Below are positions 46,918-59,391 of a stretch of 64,000 nucleotides of DNA, piece after piece. The stretch spans positions 23,129,005-23,193,004 of the forward strand of contig CM055092.1 in assembly GCA_029204225.1 (NCBI GenBank), in the 5' to 3' direction. This DNA is from Diphasiastrum complanatum. Lineage: Eukaryota > Streptophyta > Lycopodiopsida > Lycopodiales > Lycopodiaceae. Numbering within the stretch: the first letter of the stretch is position 1; each line of letters starts with the position of its first letter. Made by a program: the position numbers and the translations under genes. Under the pieces are notes generated by a model that saw only the letters and a program-made list of their open reading frames with translations, did no database searches and was not told the DNA's origin.

Positions 46918-49074
46918 CTAAACATCATGCCAAGCCATGGATTCCAAGGCATTTTGTGCACTTGAAGATACATCAATTAAAATATTAAGTGCATAAATAA
47001 TGTTGCCAAAGATAACTTGCCTTGCTTGATCCATATGATTGAGCCTAGATGGCTCCATCTTGATACTCAAGGTTCTTCTTGGAGTCCTCGGGTCTTGAGC
47101 TTGCTCCTCCACTTGACTTGACTCCAAACCATCAATGAATTGAATAAGGTGTTGATCCAAAGGTGTTTCTTCAAGTTTACAAATCTTCCACTCTTGAAAG
47201 ATCACATTTCGACCATTGACAAATTCTTTGGCTGAAAACAAGTAGATTCTACAATCTCTACTTGAAGAGCAAAACACTACCATTATTCCTATCATTGAAT
47301 TAGGATAATCGTTGGTCCTTACATTGGAATGATCATGCTCAAAGCATGTGGACCCAAAGATTTCCAATACAAATGATGTTTCATCTTTTATGACAGTATT
47401 CAAACTATTACAAAAATAGTTATCCAATAAAATTGCTTTATCAACAACAAATGGAGATTTGAAAGCATCTAATTTCATTGTCTTGTCATAAAGAGTACTA
47501 AACACCATAGATCTTAAAGACAAGCAACAAGTCACTCACTATCTTTGAATACTTTCTGGAAAGTATTCAAAGATAGTAGACTCTCCAATGCTCACCACCC
47601 TTGCAAGATGCACACTTGAATGGACAATTTGCATGCAATTTGATGACTTGGTCATTGTCATTGAGGACTCCCTTGGAACTCTCATGCTTTGAGGCTGATC
47701 CTCAAGATCTTCCTCCATTTGATGCTCCTTCTCAATGCAAGCAAGATCACACTTTGCCAAGATCTCCTCTTGAGTGATCTCCTCCTTCGCCAAGCTCATT
47801 CTTTCAAAAGCAATACTAGCTTCCAACTTAAACAATCTTCCATGTTTAAATCCCTTCGCAATGCAAATATCATTCTTCAATATGAAGCAATCACCATGCT
47901 TAAAGTGGACATCCAAACCACTTTCTAAGAGTAGACCAACACTAAGCATATTCTTGGTGATTGATGGTACATAAAGGACATTTTCTAGATCCATGCATTT
48001 TGAGGATTCTAGATACAAAGAGATGGTGCCAACACCATCTATCCTACACTCTTCATCATCTGCAGTAAACACAAACTTTTTAGCATCATTGAAAGAGTGT
48101 AAGGTTGAGAAAAAATCATTTTCACAAGACATGTGGGAGCTAGCCCCACTTTCGATCCACCAATTGTCTCTTGAATTGCTATTGCTTGTTGGTGAGGATG
48201 TAGATGCCATCAAGAATACATCTACTTCATCCTCCTCCTCCTCCTTTGCAAGGTTTCCTTGTTTGTCCTCCTCCAGTTGTGCTCTTAGCCTCTTGTAGCA
48301 TTCAGATGCATAATGCCCCTTCCTTCCACAAAAGAAGCATTTTTGCTTTGACTTGTCCTTTGAGCTTGATGCATCATCCTCTTCTTTGGCCTCCTTTGGA
48401 TGCTTCTTCTTTCCATTGGTCTTCTTTTTGCCCTTGAATGAGAAATTGGCTTTCTCATCACCATCCTGCAACGACAAGAAACTCATCCTACATTTTGCAT
48501 GGAGCATCTTACACTCTTCAGCCACTAATACACTGTGAAGTTTTTCTATAGTTGGCAAAGTGTCTTGGATGGCAAAACTTTGGACCAAATTTGCAAAGTC
48601 ATCTCCTAGACCATTAAGGACAATTTGTACAAGCTCTCCATCATGAATCTTTTCTTCAATGGAAGCCAACTCCCTATTTAGAGACTTGATTCTGAGTACA
48701 TAATCCTGTGCACTCTCCTCACTTCTCCTCATGCTTTGCAAAATTTGATTTCTAAGCATAAGAACTCTAGAAGTGTTGCTAGACTCATAGATTGAATTTA
48801 AAGACTCCCAAGCCTCTTTAGCATTAGTACAAGCTGATACTTCTCTCAACAAATCATTGCTCACATTCATCTTCACACAATGAAGTGCAAGCCTAGATCT
48901 CTTCTTGTATCTAGCTAACTCCTGTGCACCTAGAGGTTCATCTTCATCTTCAATCAAGAACTCATAAAGGTCTTGGAGCACCAAGAGTGACTCCATTCTA
49001 ACCTTCCAAATAGCATAATTTGTAGAATTCAACCTCTCACTAGCTTCTAGAAGGTATGCTCCAGCAGATCCCAT
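46918..49074 (-). pseudogene. Gag-derived Copia frame, broken by two stops (copy B)
   Basis: Counterpart of 5724-7880 with the same total length. The frame reads to ESIQR and then meets TAG and TGA in tandem (47536-47541 in plus coordinates), after which it continues to the normal end. The stops are part of the palindrome at 47538-47577. The gag domain, zinc knuckle and IESGASS protease motif are all upstream of the break, so a shortened gag of about 511 residues could still be made. Other replacements relative to A are scattered, for example CEKD to CEND and KHGVC to KHGDC. Confidence 0.9.
47538..47577. repeat. Perfect 19-bp palindrome created in copy B
   Basis: Arms 47538-47556 and 47559-47577 are exact reverse complements around a 2-nt loop TG. 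In copy A (6344-6383) only the inner 9 bp of each arm match, and the loop is CA. The right arm is the same in both copies; the changes are in the left arm and the loop. Confidence 0.95.
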
Positions 49075-49867
49075 CTTATTAGAGACTTCTACAAACAAGA
49101 AATAGATTTGATTGACTTGAAACTCATAAAAGGTCTCACACTTGCAGTGTTTCACTCAAATTTGATTTCTAATCCAACAAATGGACTTATAATCACAGTT
49201 CTATCACTCCCTCACAAAGCTGGAATGAAGATAAGATGAAGTGAAAACTACTTTCAAACAAATCTTGCCAAGAAATGGATTTGATTGTCTCTAGAAACTC
49301 ACTAAGGTCTCTCTCTTGTAGTTTTTCACTCAAATTAGATTTCTAATCCAACAAATGGACTTATAATCTCAGTTCTAGCATCCCTCACAAAGTTGGAATG
49401 AAGATAAGATGATGTGAAATCTACTTACAATCAAATCTTGCCAAATTTGGCTATTTTTGGACAAAAAAATGACTTAATCTCTTTCTTCCTTCTTGGTGTA
49501 CTTTCAGAACCTGTTTTTAACCTTTATAGGACTTGAACTCAGCCTAGATTAATTAGATTCCATGAAACAAATTCAAATCTAATCAATGGCAAATGATCTT
49601 GGTAGATTATCCTAGGATCTCCACCAAAAATTACACCAATAGCTCACAAATTGAATTTTTTTGGATCAAATGAATACCATGCATTAAACGCAGGTTCAGA
49701 GGTGCCCACACATGTGGACAGTACGGATTTGGACCCCTACCAAGTTTGGGATCAAATCTCCTCACCAAAATCAAGATTCTAGCTTGCCCTCTCAATACTA
49801 GTTTTTAGCACCAAAACTTGCTAAAAATGGATTTGCATTAGATCAATGGCTTATGCTCTTGTACTTG

Positions 49868-49879
49868 GCTATGATACCA
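49868..49879 (-). other. Mutated tRNA-Met primer site (copy B)
   Basis: The minus strand reads TGGTATCATAGC where copy A has TGGTATCAGAGC, a single change inside the 12-nt match. Confidence 0.9.
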
Positions 49880-50581
49880 TGTGAAAAGTACAGTACTAAG
49901 GACCATAAATGGATCTTTGAATGATCCACAAGGTGATTGTATGCTTGTTAAACAATCTATCAGAAACTAGTCATCAGAAAACAAGATCTAGTTTAGCAGC
50001 TTGATAGGAAACAAGTAGAGACAATGAAAGCATTGATCAATTAGTATAATCCAACTCCACATGTGTGGAAATAAGGCTGTAGTACGGCCTGTAGACAGTG
50101 TTTACAAAGTGCCAAAGCTGGGTTTCATTGGAAAAATAGAGTAATCACCATACAATGAGAGGAAACTCGAGTTTCTCCTTGAGGCTCCAAAAAGTTTCTA
50201 TCTTCTCACTATGGAGAATGGGAATACATACCAAATTCGACTTCCTTCTTGAAGTTAGGTGGATTTACAGCATGTAATAAGGAAGTTAACTCACTCTCCT
50301 TGACCTAAAATGAAACCCTAGTTTATTTCCTAGAGTTATGCTTGGTAGGTAGCTAGTTGGTCAAATTTTCACCTTAAACTTAGGTGTAGGTCCTATAAAG
50401 TAGGGATGACCACCAAATAGACATGACCAACTCTCTTGGCTTGACCTAACCTACATTAGGATGGGTTTCCCACATGGCATCATGGCTTCACATGTATGGG
50501 ACCCACTTGTGTACACAATTTACACTATTCTACATGGTTTTTGATCAAGCTAGATTTGCCAATTTTTGGCAATTCTTCACA
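49880..50581 (-). repeat. 5' LTR of the gag-type Copia (copy B)
   Basis: 702 bp; 12 differences from 8686-9387 by eye, about 4 of them unique to this copy. Confidence 0.9.
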
Positions 50582-50586
50582 AAATT

Positions 50587-52086
50587 CAATATAGTCAATT
50601 TAGTAATCCAAACACATTCCATAGATAACGAAAAATTTACCAATATTTTGATTTTTCAAAAAACCTCGGTTTTTGGTTCATTTTACGTAATTCAAAAAAT
50701 TCTGACGAAAATATTGTTAGTACAAAAGGCAATCAAAATCGAAAAATTGAAATCTTGTTCGACTTATGTCCTAAACCAATGTCCAACTGACATGCAAAGC
50801 ACACTACATCAGTGACCAAACATCATTATGGAAATTTTTACCTAAACTTCAGTTTTACGGAATTTGTCAACCAACATCCCAGATTTGTGACCCAATCGTC
50901 AGAGCACATGCGTATGACCACTCAATTCGACTGTAAATACCTTATGCATGTCAAAATCACACTGAGAATCAACATGCAATCAATCCATGTAAGCACAGTC
51001 CTACAGACTAGGAAAATAACTGGCATGCAATCAAAACAATTCAAAATTTTGCCAATTTTACTCACGACCAAGATGCTTGCCAGATCAGCCTGCCACCTAG
51101 AATTCACAGGTGTGAGAACAAAGCTTCTAAAATTTTGTAGTAGGGTGCACTTTCTCAAGGCAATATGTTGTAGAATCAATCAAGAACCTCCCCAAGCTCA
51201 AAAGTGATGTTACCAACAGTCTTAAATGGTCTAGTAAACTTCCGTGAAGCATTCATACCGAGGACGAAGATTTTTTGGTTTATAGAAGTCAAAATAGCTT
51301 CAAAACTTGATGGAGATGAAGCATAAGCAACCGGCCATCAATTTACAGGTCTGATAGCTTGTTGGGAAGGTACAAAGGAATGCTAATCATGTTATAAAAA
51401 AATCCAGAATGATCTGCCTATAGATTTAAGAAAATCCATCTCCCAAAAATCACCAAAAGTGGTCAATTTTGGCAATTTTTTGACTTCCTACAAGTTCAAT
51501 TGCATTTTTGGCTCTAACTTCAAGGACAACTTCAAAAGACTTTGGTTAGCCTCTTTACAAGCTCTACATGGTGTTTTACAGCTATCTACTATCCAACTTC
51601 ATGAGAAAACAAGCAAAATGATGTTTTTTGGCTATTTTCCGATTTTTTCTTCACCATAAAGTGGAAATTCATGATATGCAGCTCTTTCTCTAACACATGA
51701 AAACCAATTTATAAAATTATAGCCATCTAATTGATCTGATCTTGTTGGATTTTGGTTCTTACTATCTATTCTGTGTCAAAAAGCATGAAAAACCAAGCAA
51801 TTTTGACCAAAACATAGCCCAGAATCATAAATCATGAAAAGAACCAACATGATTCATTAATTTCATCATTAATGATCCCAAAAAATGAAAGTACACTTTC
51901 TAAAAGGATCTACACAAGCCAAAAATTCTCGAGAGAAATGGATCTTGGCAACATGCAAATGGAAACCAGAACAGTACGCCCACTTGCAACCTTGCTATCA
52001 ACCTGGAAGAGAATTCTCATTTGATCCACACCAAAATTTTGACAAAAGGTAGCACTTCTCCAAGTTCTCCAATCTTCGTAAGCCTT
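50587..52086. other. No gene recognised (copy B)
   Basis: Counterpart of 9393-10892, nearly identical. The open stretches are carried over but show no domain. Confidence 0.45.
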
Positions 52087-52215
52087 GCTCTGATACCACT
52101 ATAAGGGAAAGCGCCTCAAGATAACGTGGCATAACTAGCAACTTGTTTCATTGGAGTACCATGTATCCAAGACTAGGAGTATACTGAATCCTATGTACTA
52201 GTCATGGACATAACA
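52087..52215 (-). mobile_element. Gypsy LTR fragment with primer site (copy B)
   Basis: Counterpart of 10893-11021; primer motif at 52087-52098, LTR-like part 52099-52215. Confidence 0.65.
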
Positions 52216-53083
52216 TACAGTTCCCGGTTCTGGCAGAGCAAGTATCATGCAGATTTTGTCGACATCGGTGGCGATACCATGCCTCAAAACTACGTGGCCT
52301 AGCACTATGTCATGCCTGCCCAAAATTGGCATTTGGCCGGGTTTAGAGATATGTCAAATAATAGACATTAGATGAACACTCTCTCTAAGCAGGATAGATG
52401 ATGGGCTCGAGAGGAGTGAACACACAAGTCATCCATAAAAATTTCAAGGAACTTTCGTAGGAAATCCTTGAAAGCATAACTCATTACTCATTGGAATGTG
52501 CTGGGAGTGTTGCACAATCCAAATGGCCTCACGTTGTATGCATATGTTTCTCACTTGGTGGAGAATGCAATTTTGTGCTGATCTTCTGGGGCTATTTGCA
52601 CTTGATTATAGCCACTAAACCCATCTAAAAAGCTATAGGCTTCTACAATGGCTGTCCTTTCTAACACATTTTTTGTAAAGGGTAGGGGAAAATGGTCATT
52701 GTTGGTAACTAAGTTGAGCTTCCTGTAGTCTGCACGAATTCGAAGTTTTCCATTTTTCTGAAGTACAACCATGATACGTGATACACAGTCTGTGTGTTCC
52801 ATCTTGTAGATGAATCCTACATCGAGAAGCTTTTTCAATTATTTCTAAATTAGCTGAGCATAGTGCGGATTAGACCGATAAGGCCTGCTAACGACGAGTT
52901 TCGCTCCATCAACAAATGGAATGGTGTGAACCACTACATCTGGCGATATGCCCTCAAACTCAACATAATTCCATGCTAGACTCACGGTATTTGCGAAGAA
53001 AGGATTTTAGGTCTCTGAGTTCATCTCCCTCTATGTCCTCTCCTACAAACAGTACACGAATGTCTTCTCTCTCCTCTACTAGG

Positions 53084-54327
53084 TGTTGTAAAGCTATCTT
53101 AACAAGCTTTACTTCCGGCGCCATCGGCGCCAGCTATGTCCCCGGCGCCAGCAGCGCCCCTGCTGCTCCCGGCGCCAACGGCGCCGGCGCCACTCCCGGC
53201 GCCACTGTGACCAGAATCCAGCCGGCGCCAAGTTCCTATGGCTGAAAATCTTTGATCGGTTCTAGCAAAGTCCAGAGAGCTCAGATCGATGTGCAATCAC
53301 CTCACACGATCTAGGCATGATTAAAGGAAGCCTGGGGATCAATAAAATCTAGAGAGAGAAAATGACTTTCAAGAAAGAGAAAATCCTAGAGAGAGAAAAA
53401 CGTGCTTTACCAGCTTGGGTAGAGTGCTTGGTATGAGGGGGGGTGCCGAATCACACCAATACTATAGGGGAGTGCGGGTTGCGACTCAGGGCGAGCTCCA
53501 ACCAAGTCTCAGCCTCCCTTGCTGGAATGTTGTCATGGCTCTCGCCTTGGCATGCTAGGGCCCCGGAGACTAGGGTCGGTCACACACTTGAAATGTAACC
53601 TTCTCAGATTTATCAATAAAGTGGGATTTTCCTCAAACTGACTCTGATTACCTTCTGGGTTTCAGTGTTCGGTAAAAGCGCCAGTTGTAAGGCCGCTTTC
53701 AAAATTTTTAACTTGGCACATAGCTGAGGGTCGTATCCCGGGACGCCAGCGGTATGCCGTCGGGACCATTCGGTCCGTGGCGCCAGCGGTATGCTGTCGG
53801 GACCATTTGGTCCAGGAACTGGTTGTTTCCATATCTGTCGCGGCTTGTGGTTCTGAGTATTCCTTGCATGAACGTGAATGGGTTAAGCTCTTGGGGAACG
53901 GGCTCTAACCTGTCGGTTGAGTTGGATGGCTTGCTTGGGTGGATGTTACCTGTTCATGGCTGTCCAGTCTGGCGTGGCGCCAGGTTGGCTTCCTGCGCTC
54001 GTGACGAAGCTTTCAGTTGGTTAAGTCTGATGTAAGTCAGACCGCTTGCTTGGAATGGATGTTACTCGTTTGTAACGAAGCTTCGAGCTGGTTAAGTTTG
54101 ATGTATGTCGGGCGGCTTGCTTGGAGGGAAGTCACCCACGTCGGGACCCCCGATTTGGCATGGCGCCAGGTTGGATCTCAATGTTGGTTTTGGAACTTCA
54201 CGTTGGTTAAGTCTGATCGTTGTTGGCGAGTTGGCTGCTTGTATGTCAAGTGGGTTTGGATGGCAAGAGTTGAAGGCTGGGAAGCTAAGTCGTGGTTCCC
54301 GGCTCCCTTTGGGATGCCTGCGCTACA
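53084..54327. mobile_element. GC-rich solo LTR
   Basis: 1244 bp with TGTTGT...GCTACA ends, flanked by the 5-bp duplication CTAGG (53079-53083, 54328-54332); copy A has the single-copy site at 11909-11913. No coding domain, primer site or second LTR is inside, so a solo LTR left by LTR-LTR recombination fits best. Internal signs include an AATAAA near 53616 and duplicated blocks (GCGGTATGCCGTCGGGACCA at about 53749 and 53785; GCTGGTTAAGTTTGATGTA-like units near 54018 and 54088). It is far more GC-rich than its surroundings. A non-autonomous element with unrecognised ends is the alternative. Confidence 0.8.
53117..53229. repeat. GGCGCC-rich array in the solo LTR
   Basis: Eight GGCGCC hexamers in 113 bp, with three more later in the element (near 53778 to 54165). 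They alternate with ACTCCC, AGC and AAC triplets but have no fixed period. Confidence 0.85.
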
Positions 54328-54580
54328 CTAGGTCTATCTCTTTCGTACGAGTTGGACATTCGTAAATGTTGCCCCCCTGGGAGGTGTCCGCTACAAGCTG
54401 TCTATTGGCTTTGGGCATGACCACCACCACTTCGTCCATCTCATAGTCCTTGAAGTACATGGCATGTAATGCATAAGCATGGGTAAAAACATGACATTTC
54501 CGAAAACTACGAAGGAAATGCAAATGTTTCTAGGCATGACAAGAAACCATCCCCGCTATATCTATGCATATGCAGACAAC

Positions 54581-55276
54581 TCACATCTTGTATGAGGTTC
54601 TGAAGAAGGGGCCAGTTTACAAAGTGACCATCCGGCGGTATAAAGATTTTACAAGCGAGATTTTGGTTGCCCAGATTTTGGAAAGACACTACGCCGTTTT
54701 GTCAGAGTTGTGATGCTTGCCAGAGGCAAGGGAGGCCAGTAACCTCGATGGATTATCTACTGGTACCTGTGAAACCAATTGAGCCATTTCAGAGATACGT
54801 CACAAATACACACAATCTACAAATGGTCACAAATACATTGTATTGGCGACGGATTATGCCACAAAATGGGAGGAGCAAACGCTTTGCGGGATGATACCGC
54901 AAGATTTATAATCAATAATATTCTGACAAGGTTTGGTTGTCCGTTAGAGACTGTAGCTAACAAAGGTCCGCACTTTATAAATGATATGCTAGCAGAGATG
55001 ATGCAGTTGTTCAAAATAATTCATAAAACATCTACTCCGTACTATCCGCAGGGTAATCGCCAAGCTGAAATTACCAACAAGACCCTGAAGCCTACTTTAG
55101 CGAAACAAGTCTTAGACAAAGGGGGGTCCAGCACTATGGGCTTATTGCACAGCCTATAAAATATCTACTGGTTTTATGCCATGTCGGCTAGTTTATGGGA
55201 TGGACGCCATTATGCCTTATGAGTTTGTGATACCCACTTTGCGTATCCAAGCCACCTACAAGAAACCAAAGTAATA
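54581..55276 (+). pseudogene. Ty3/Gypsy integrase relic (copy B)
   Basis: Counterpart of 12140-12835. STPYYPQGNRQAE is closer to the usual Gypsy motif (PQGNxQAE) than A's PRGN, so the Gln is probably ancestral. Confidence 0.85.
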
Positions 55277-55280
55277 TGTT

Positions 55281-55601
55281 ACCGCCGAACATTTGGTGAT
55301 TCCTATTCCATATTCCAACTTCGTGCATCTCCTGCGCTTCCCTTTGCTGCCTTGCTACCTTCGCCATCTCCTGCTGTCTGTTCCAAATCAAGGCTTGTAA
55401 ATTCACCGGGTCACCAAACTCTTCCTCAAAGGTCGCGTCACTAAACTGTCTTCTGTGTCGTCGAGGTCACCTTGGTTCGTTCTGATCCACCATGTCTTCC
55501 TGACAACATTCGTGACAAGGAAACAGGAGAGTGCGGTCGTTCGTCTTATAAGCTCTAATTCGCGAACCTTTTTTCTTGATGAATTAAACTTCCCTCTCAC
55601 C
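55281..55601 (-). pseudogene. Possible Gypsy gag N-terminal piece (copy B)
   Basis: Counterpart of 12840-13160; same weak identification. Confidence 0.3.
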
Positions 55602-55800
55602 CGAAGAAAATTACATCATACCATTTAGATATAGATCTTCCTATCAAAGAAAGCTCTGAATCCCAAGAAAACTCATCCATATCGTATGTTCCTTATCCAA
55701 CAAGTAGAATATTGTGACGAAATCATCACACGTGAGTACACATGAGTTCGAATCCTCATCATGTGAGTATACTGGGACTTGCTGTCCTATCACCTACTGA

Positions 55801-57081
55801 TGCCTCCTCAAGTTGGCGTTGATTATATGTAATGCCCCTTAATAACTTAAGGAAGGTGACGGAGTAACAGGGTACCACACAGGTACGCAACATGACTATA
55901 CATATCACAGAGCAGGTATTCGGTGACACTATTGGATTGTCAATGAGCTTTGAGATTCCGAATGTGCCTGCGGTTAAGATGAAAGATTTTTTCCCAGCAT
56001 ATACATTCAACAAGGACAAATACAAACTAAGCCTTTGCCAACCATCTGTGCCAGGTACCTTGTCACGAACAATATTGGGCAGAGATGTAGACAGTCTATA
56101 CAAGGCCCTACAACCTTGGGTACATCTACACAATATTGAACATGCCTATAATATTGATTATCTGTTATTGTCAGGGATGAGGGATATCATGACGGAAGAA
56201 TGTGATGAGCCATGAGAACTGTCTGAACTATATGGACTGTGGCAAGAGCTAGATTTGAAGATGCAAATAGTATTGGCTTGGGCATTTTTGCAAGGCTGGA
56301 TGAAGATCAGACATGCGGACGGAGTCGAGATCCTAATCGGAAATTCCATAAGATTTGTTGCACAATATATTTACGAGGTGGAAAGCTATTTAACGACACA
56401 TAATGATTTGCACTATCAAGCTGTTAAGAAGTGCGCAAAGTTTAAGACATGGGCAGCAAGATCTTGTAAAGAATTTGATGCGGTGTATGCTACTGTGGCG
56501 AAGCATGTGGATTTAATATATCCATCATTATGGCAGCTTTATTGCCAATGGGAGGAGGGCTTTCAGCAAACAGTAAAACAAATGGAGGAGCATTAAAAAA
56601 AAACCGGCAAAGGCACCCAAAATTTCCATACTTACGATGCTTTGGAATTCCAACACTTTATCGTGATCACCATGAAGCAGACGTAGGAGTTGCTCCTCAA
56701 CAAAAAGTATACATTGATAACGATGGAATGGCTAAGTAAGGTGACGCTAACAAAAACCACATCACGGCTGCTTTCTGGTGTGATGGATGACAATTAGAAC
56801 TCTTGCTCAAACCTATTCGACATGGACTGGCCACGCAAGTGCCGAGACCAGGAGACCAGTTATCATCACCAACAACTATGGCTGCAACAACGTTAGTAGA
56901 GATGCTTACAACTATGACTGCAACAACGTTAGTAGAGATGTCGAGACCCAAGGAGTACTCAAGTAATACAAAATGCCTACAATTGATGAACAAGGCAGGG
57001 GCCAGTCTGAAAGCACTTTCTCGGGAGTGCATACATCTCACGAAAGTGACAACGACCATGATAGCAAGGAGGTAAAGCGTA
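55801..57081 (+). pseudogene. Gag-like relic (copy B)
   Basis: Counterpart of 13360-14640, with the same stops after DEP and after MEEH, so the decay predates the duplication. One replacement (IVFAWAF to IVLAWAF) is visible. Confidence 0.6.
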
Positions 57082-57495
57082 GGAAGAGGATGAAAAGAAA
57101 TCAAGCTTGAAATTCGGTGGAACTCCTTTTCTTCCGCCGGGGAATATGTGTTATGCCAATGTGGGCTAATGCATGTAATTGTATAAAATATGAGTGTAGG
57201 CCAACTTTGGCTATAAAAATGTGATTTTGCAAAGTATAAGGAAGAGAATAATGATCTCTGAAATATGAACAACTATTTATACTAAGCAATTAGGTCATCA
57301 AAAGCGGCTGCCAGTTGGTTGGAGTCTACTAGCATTCATTCAGTTTTTCTCAGAAGCTGTTTGTTGATAAGCAGTGACATCTGGCCGTAAACAGTCTGTC
57401 TACATAATGTGACTATCACTCTGCAGAAATGAACGTAAACTATTATCAGGAAAAGCAACAGTGTCGCAAAATCTCATTTTCCAGATATTGGGGTA
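57082..57495. other. No gene recognised (copy B)
   Basis: Counterpart of the spacer 14641-15049; five extra bases near 57136. Confidence 0.4.
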
Positions 57496-57698
57496 GCCCC
57501 ACACTTTGCCAAAGTCAAACCTGAACATTTGAGGCACTTTGGAAAAATGCAAAAAATGTGACTGCATTTTTACTCAAAATTCCTGACAGGCAAAAAATGC
57601 AAAAAATGCGACACTGTATTTTTACTTGCAATTTTAATAGTGTCGCTTTAAGAGAAAATTGATTGTAACAAAAGGCGATAGTGTCGGATTTTGTAGTG
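57496..57698 (-). mobile_element. CACTA-type terminus (copy B)
   Basis: Counterpart of 15050-15252, with the same CACTACAAAA start at 57698 on minus and the same subterminal motifs. Confidence 0.45.
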
Positions 57699-57815
57699 AG
57701 AGAAAATTCCCGACACTGTTGTCAAACTTCATGTATTTCTGCAGACTGTGTAAAAACACTTGTAATTCTACAGACTGTGTAAATCACGAGAAAATCCACA
57801 GAACTGGATAAGCAA

Positions 57816-59354
57816 TTGGATAAAGATTAAACTTAGTTCTGCACAAAACTTTATGTGTTCATCCAAGCTTAATGCTTTAGTAAAAAAATCTGCTATCATA
57901 TCTTGCATTTGACAATACTACAATCTGACCTCTTTGTCGAGAACTTTGCTTCTGACATAGTGATACTTGAGTTCAATGTGCTTACTCCTAGAATGAAATC
58001 TAGGATTGGCTGATAAGGCAATGGCACTTTGATTATCACAAATTGATAATGTTGGAGCATATTGATTCAGAGTGATATCTGAAAGTAAATTTCTCAACCA
58101 AATCGCTTCCTTTGTAGCTTGTGAGACTGTGATATACTCTGATTTTGTAAAAGATAGAGCTATCGAAGATTGCTTGCTTCTTTTCCAGGTAACAAGACCA
58201 TTGTTGAGGAAGAATGTAAATCCGGAAGTGGATTTACGAGTGTCTACATCTCCTACCTAACTTGCATATGTAAAACCAATGAGTAAATTGAGTTTGTCAT
58301 TGTCGACTTCTCCATAACAAATGCAAAAGTCCATAGTAGCTTGAATATATTTCATGACTCTGATAAGAGCCTTCAAATGTGTTACACCAGGATTGGTCAT
58401 ATATTGACTTAAAAAGCTGACTGCAAAAGCTATGTCTGGCCTGGTACAGATCATTGCATACATTAGAGATCCTATAATAGAATGGTAAGGATACTCATGC
58501 ATCTGCTATTTTTCTTGAATTGTTTGAGGACACTGGTCCTTTGACAATTTGATACCTGATTCCATTGGTGAGAGAGCTAACTTGCAATTAATCAGATTAT
58601 ATCTGACTAACATATTGTATATGTACCTTTATTGAGTAATGTAGATCAACTTTCGATTTTTGTCTTTGTGGATTTGAATACCAAGGCAGAAATGAGTTTC
58701 ACCCAGATCGGTCATGTTGAATTCAAAAGATAGCATTGTCTTGTCTTCTTTTATCAGATCAATATTGTTGCAAAAGAGCAATGTGTTGTCCACGTACAAA
58801 GTGATAATGATAAAAGGCTGCTACACTGTCTTGAAGTAAACATTCGAATTTGAAGAGCTAGGTATGTAGCCGCGATCAATAAGAAAAGTATTTATCCCCT
58901 AAAACCATGCTCGAACATATTTCTTCAAGCCATAACGTGCCTTATAGAGTTTACACACATGATTGTCTTTACCCTCGATAATATAACCTTCGGGTTGCAC
59001 CATGTAAATGTCTTCTTCAATAACTCCATTGAGATATGCTATATGTACATCCATTTGATGTATTTCCAAATCCGTTGCAGCAGCAAACAATAATAAAAGT
59101 TGAATAGAAGAATGATTGACTACTGGATTGAAAGTCTCAGTGTAATCGACGTTGTGTACTTAGAAAATCCTCTAGGAACAAGTCAGGCTTTTATTCTGTC
59201 GATGCTTCCATCTGCTTTGTACTTGACTTTGAAAATCCATTTGCAATCAACTACATTTCTACTAGTAGGTAATTCAACAATTGTCCATGTCTGGTTCTTG
59301 ATAAGAGAAGAATACTCTTTATCCATAGCAGAGATCAGAATCTGGTTGATTGAG

Positions 59355-59358
<4 letters not shown>
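57816..59358 (-). pseudogene. Degraded Copia RT-RNase H (copy B)
   Basis: Counterpart of 15370-16912. Same broken frames; the segment before LYVDN has an extra stop (GCTGCACTG in A is GCTACACTG here), so LYVDNTLLF is not in a long frame. Confidence 0.9.

Positions 59359-59391
<33 letters not shown>

Larger units (their letters stand above)
46006..50581 (-). mobile_element. Non-autonomous Copia LTR element, gag-type (copy B)
   Basis: Same element as 4812-9387, same length of 4576 bp, same AATTT/AAATT target duplications (46001-46005, 50582-50586). Its gag frame is interrupted and its primer site has one change. Its two LTRs differ at about 7 sites, three of them shared with copy A and so older than the duplication. 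Confidence 0.9.
52216..54536 (-). pseudogene. Ty3/Gypsy reverse transcriptase relic, interrupted (copy B)
   Basis: Same RT blocks as 11022-12095, with the codon after GYNQV still Gln, so KKLLDVGFI through QHKIAFSTK is open (52551-52838). The upstream linker is split by a 1244-bp solo LTR at 53084-54327, and 2 nt are missing near 52983 (CTATCACGG to CTCACGG). Confidence 0.85.

Noticed and set aside
53099-53296. Gly/Ala-rich 65-codon frame on minus
   Set aside because: It is a translation of the GGCGCC array inside the solo LTR; low complexity.
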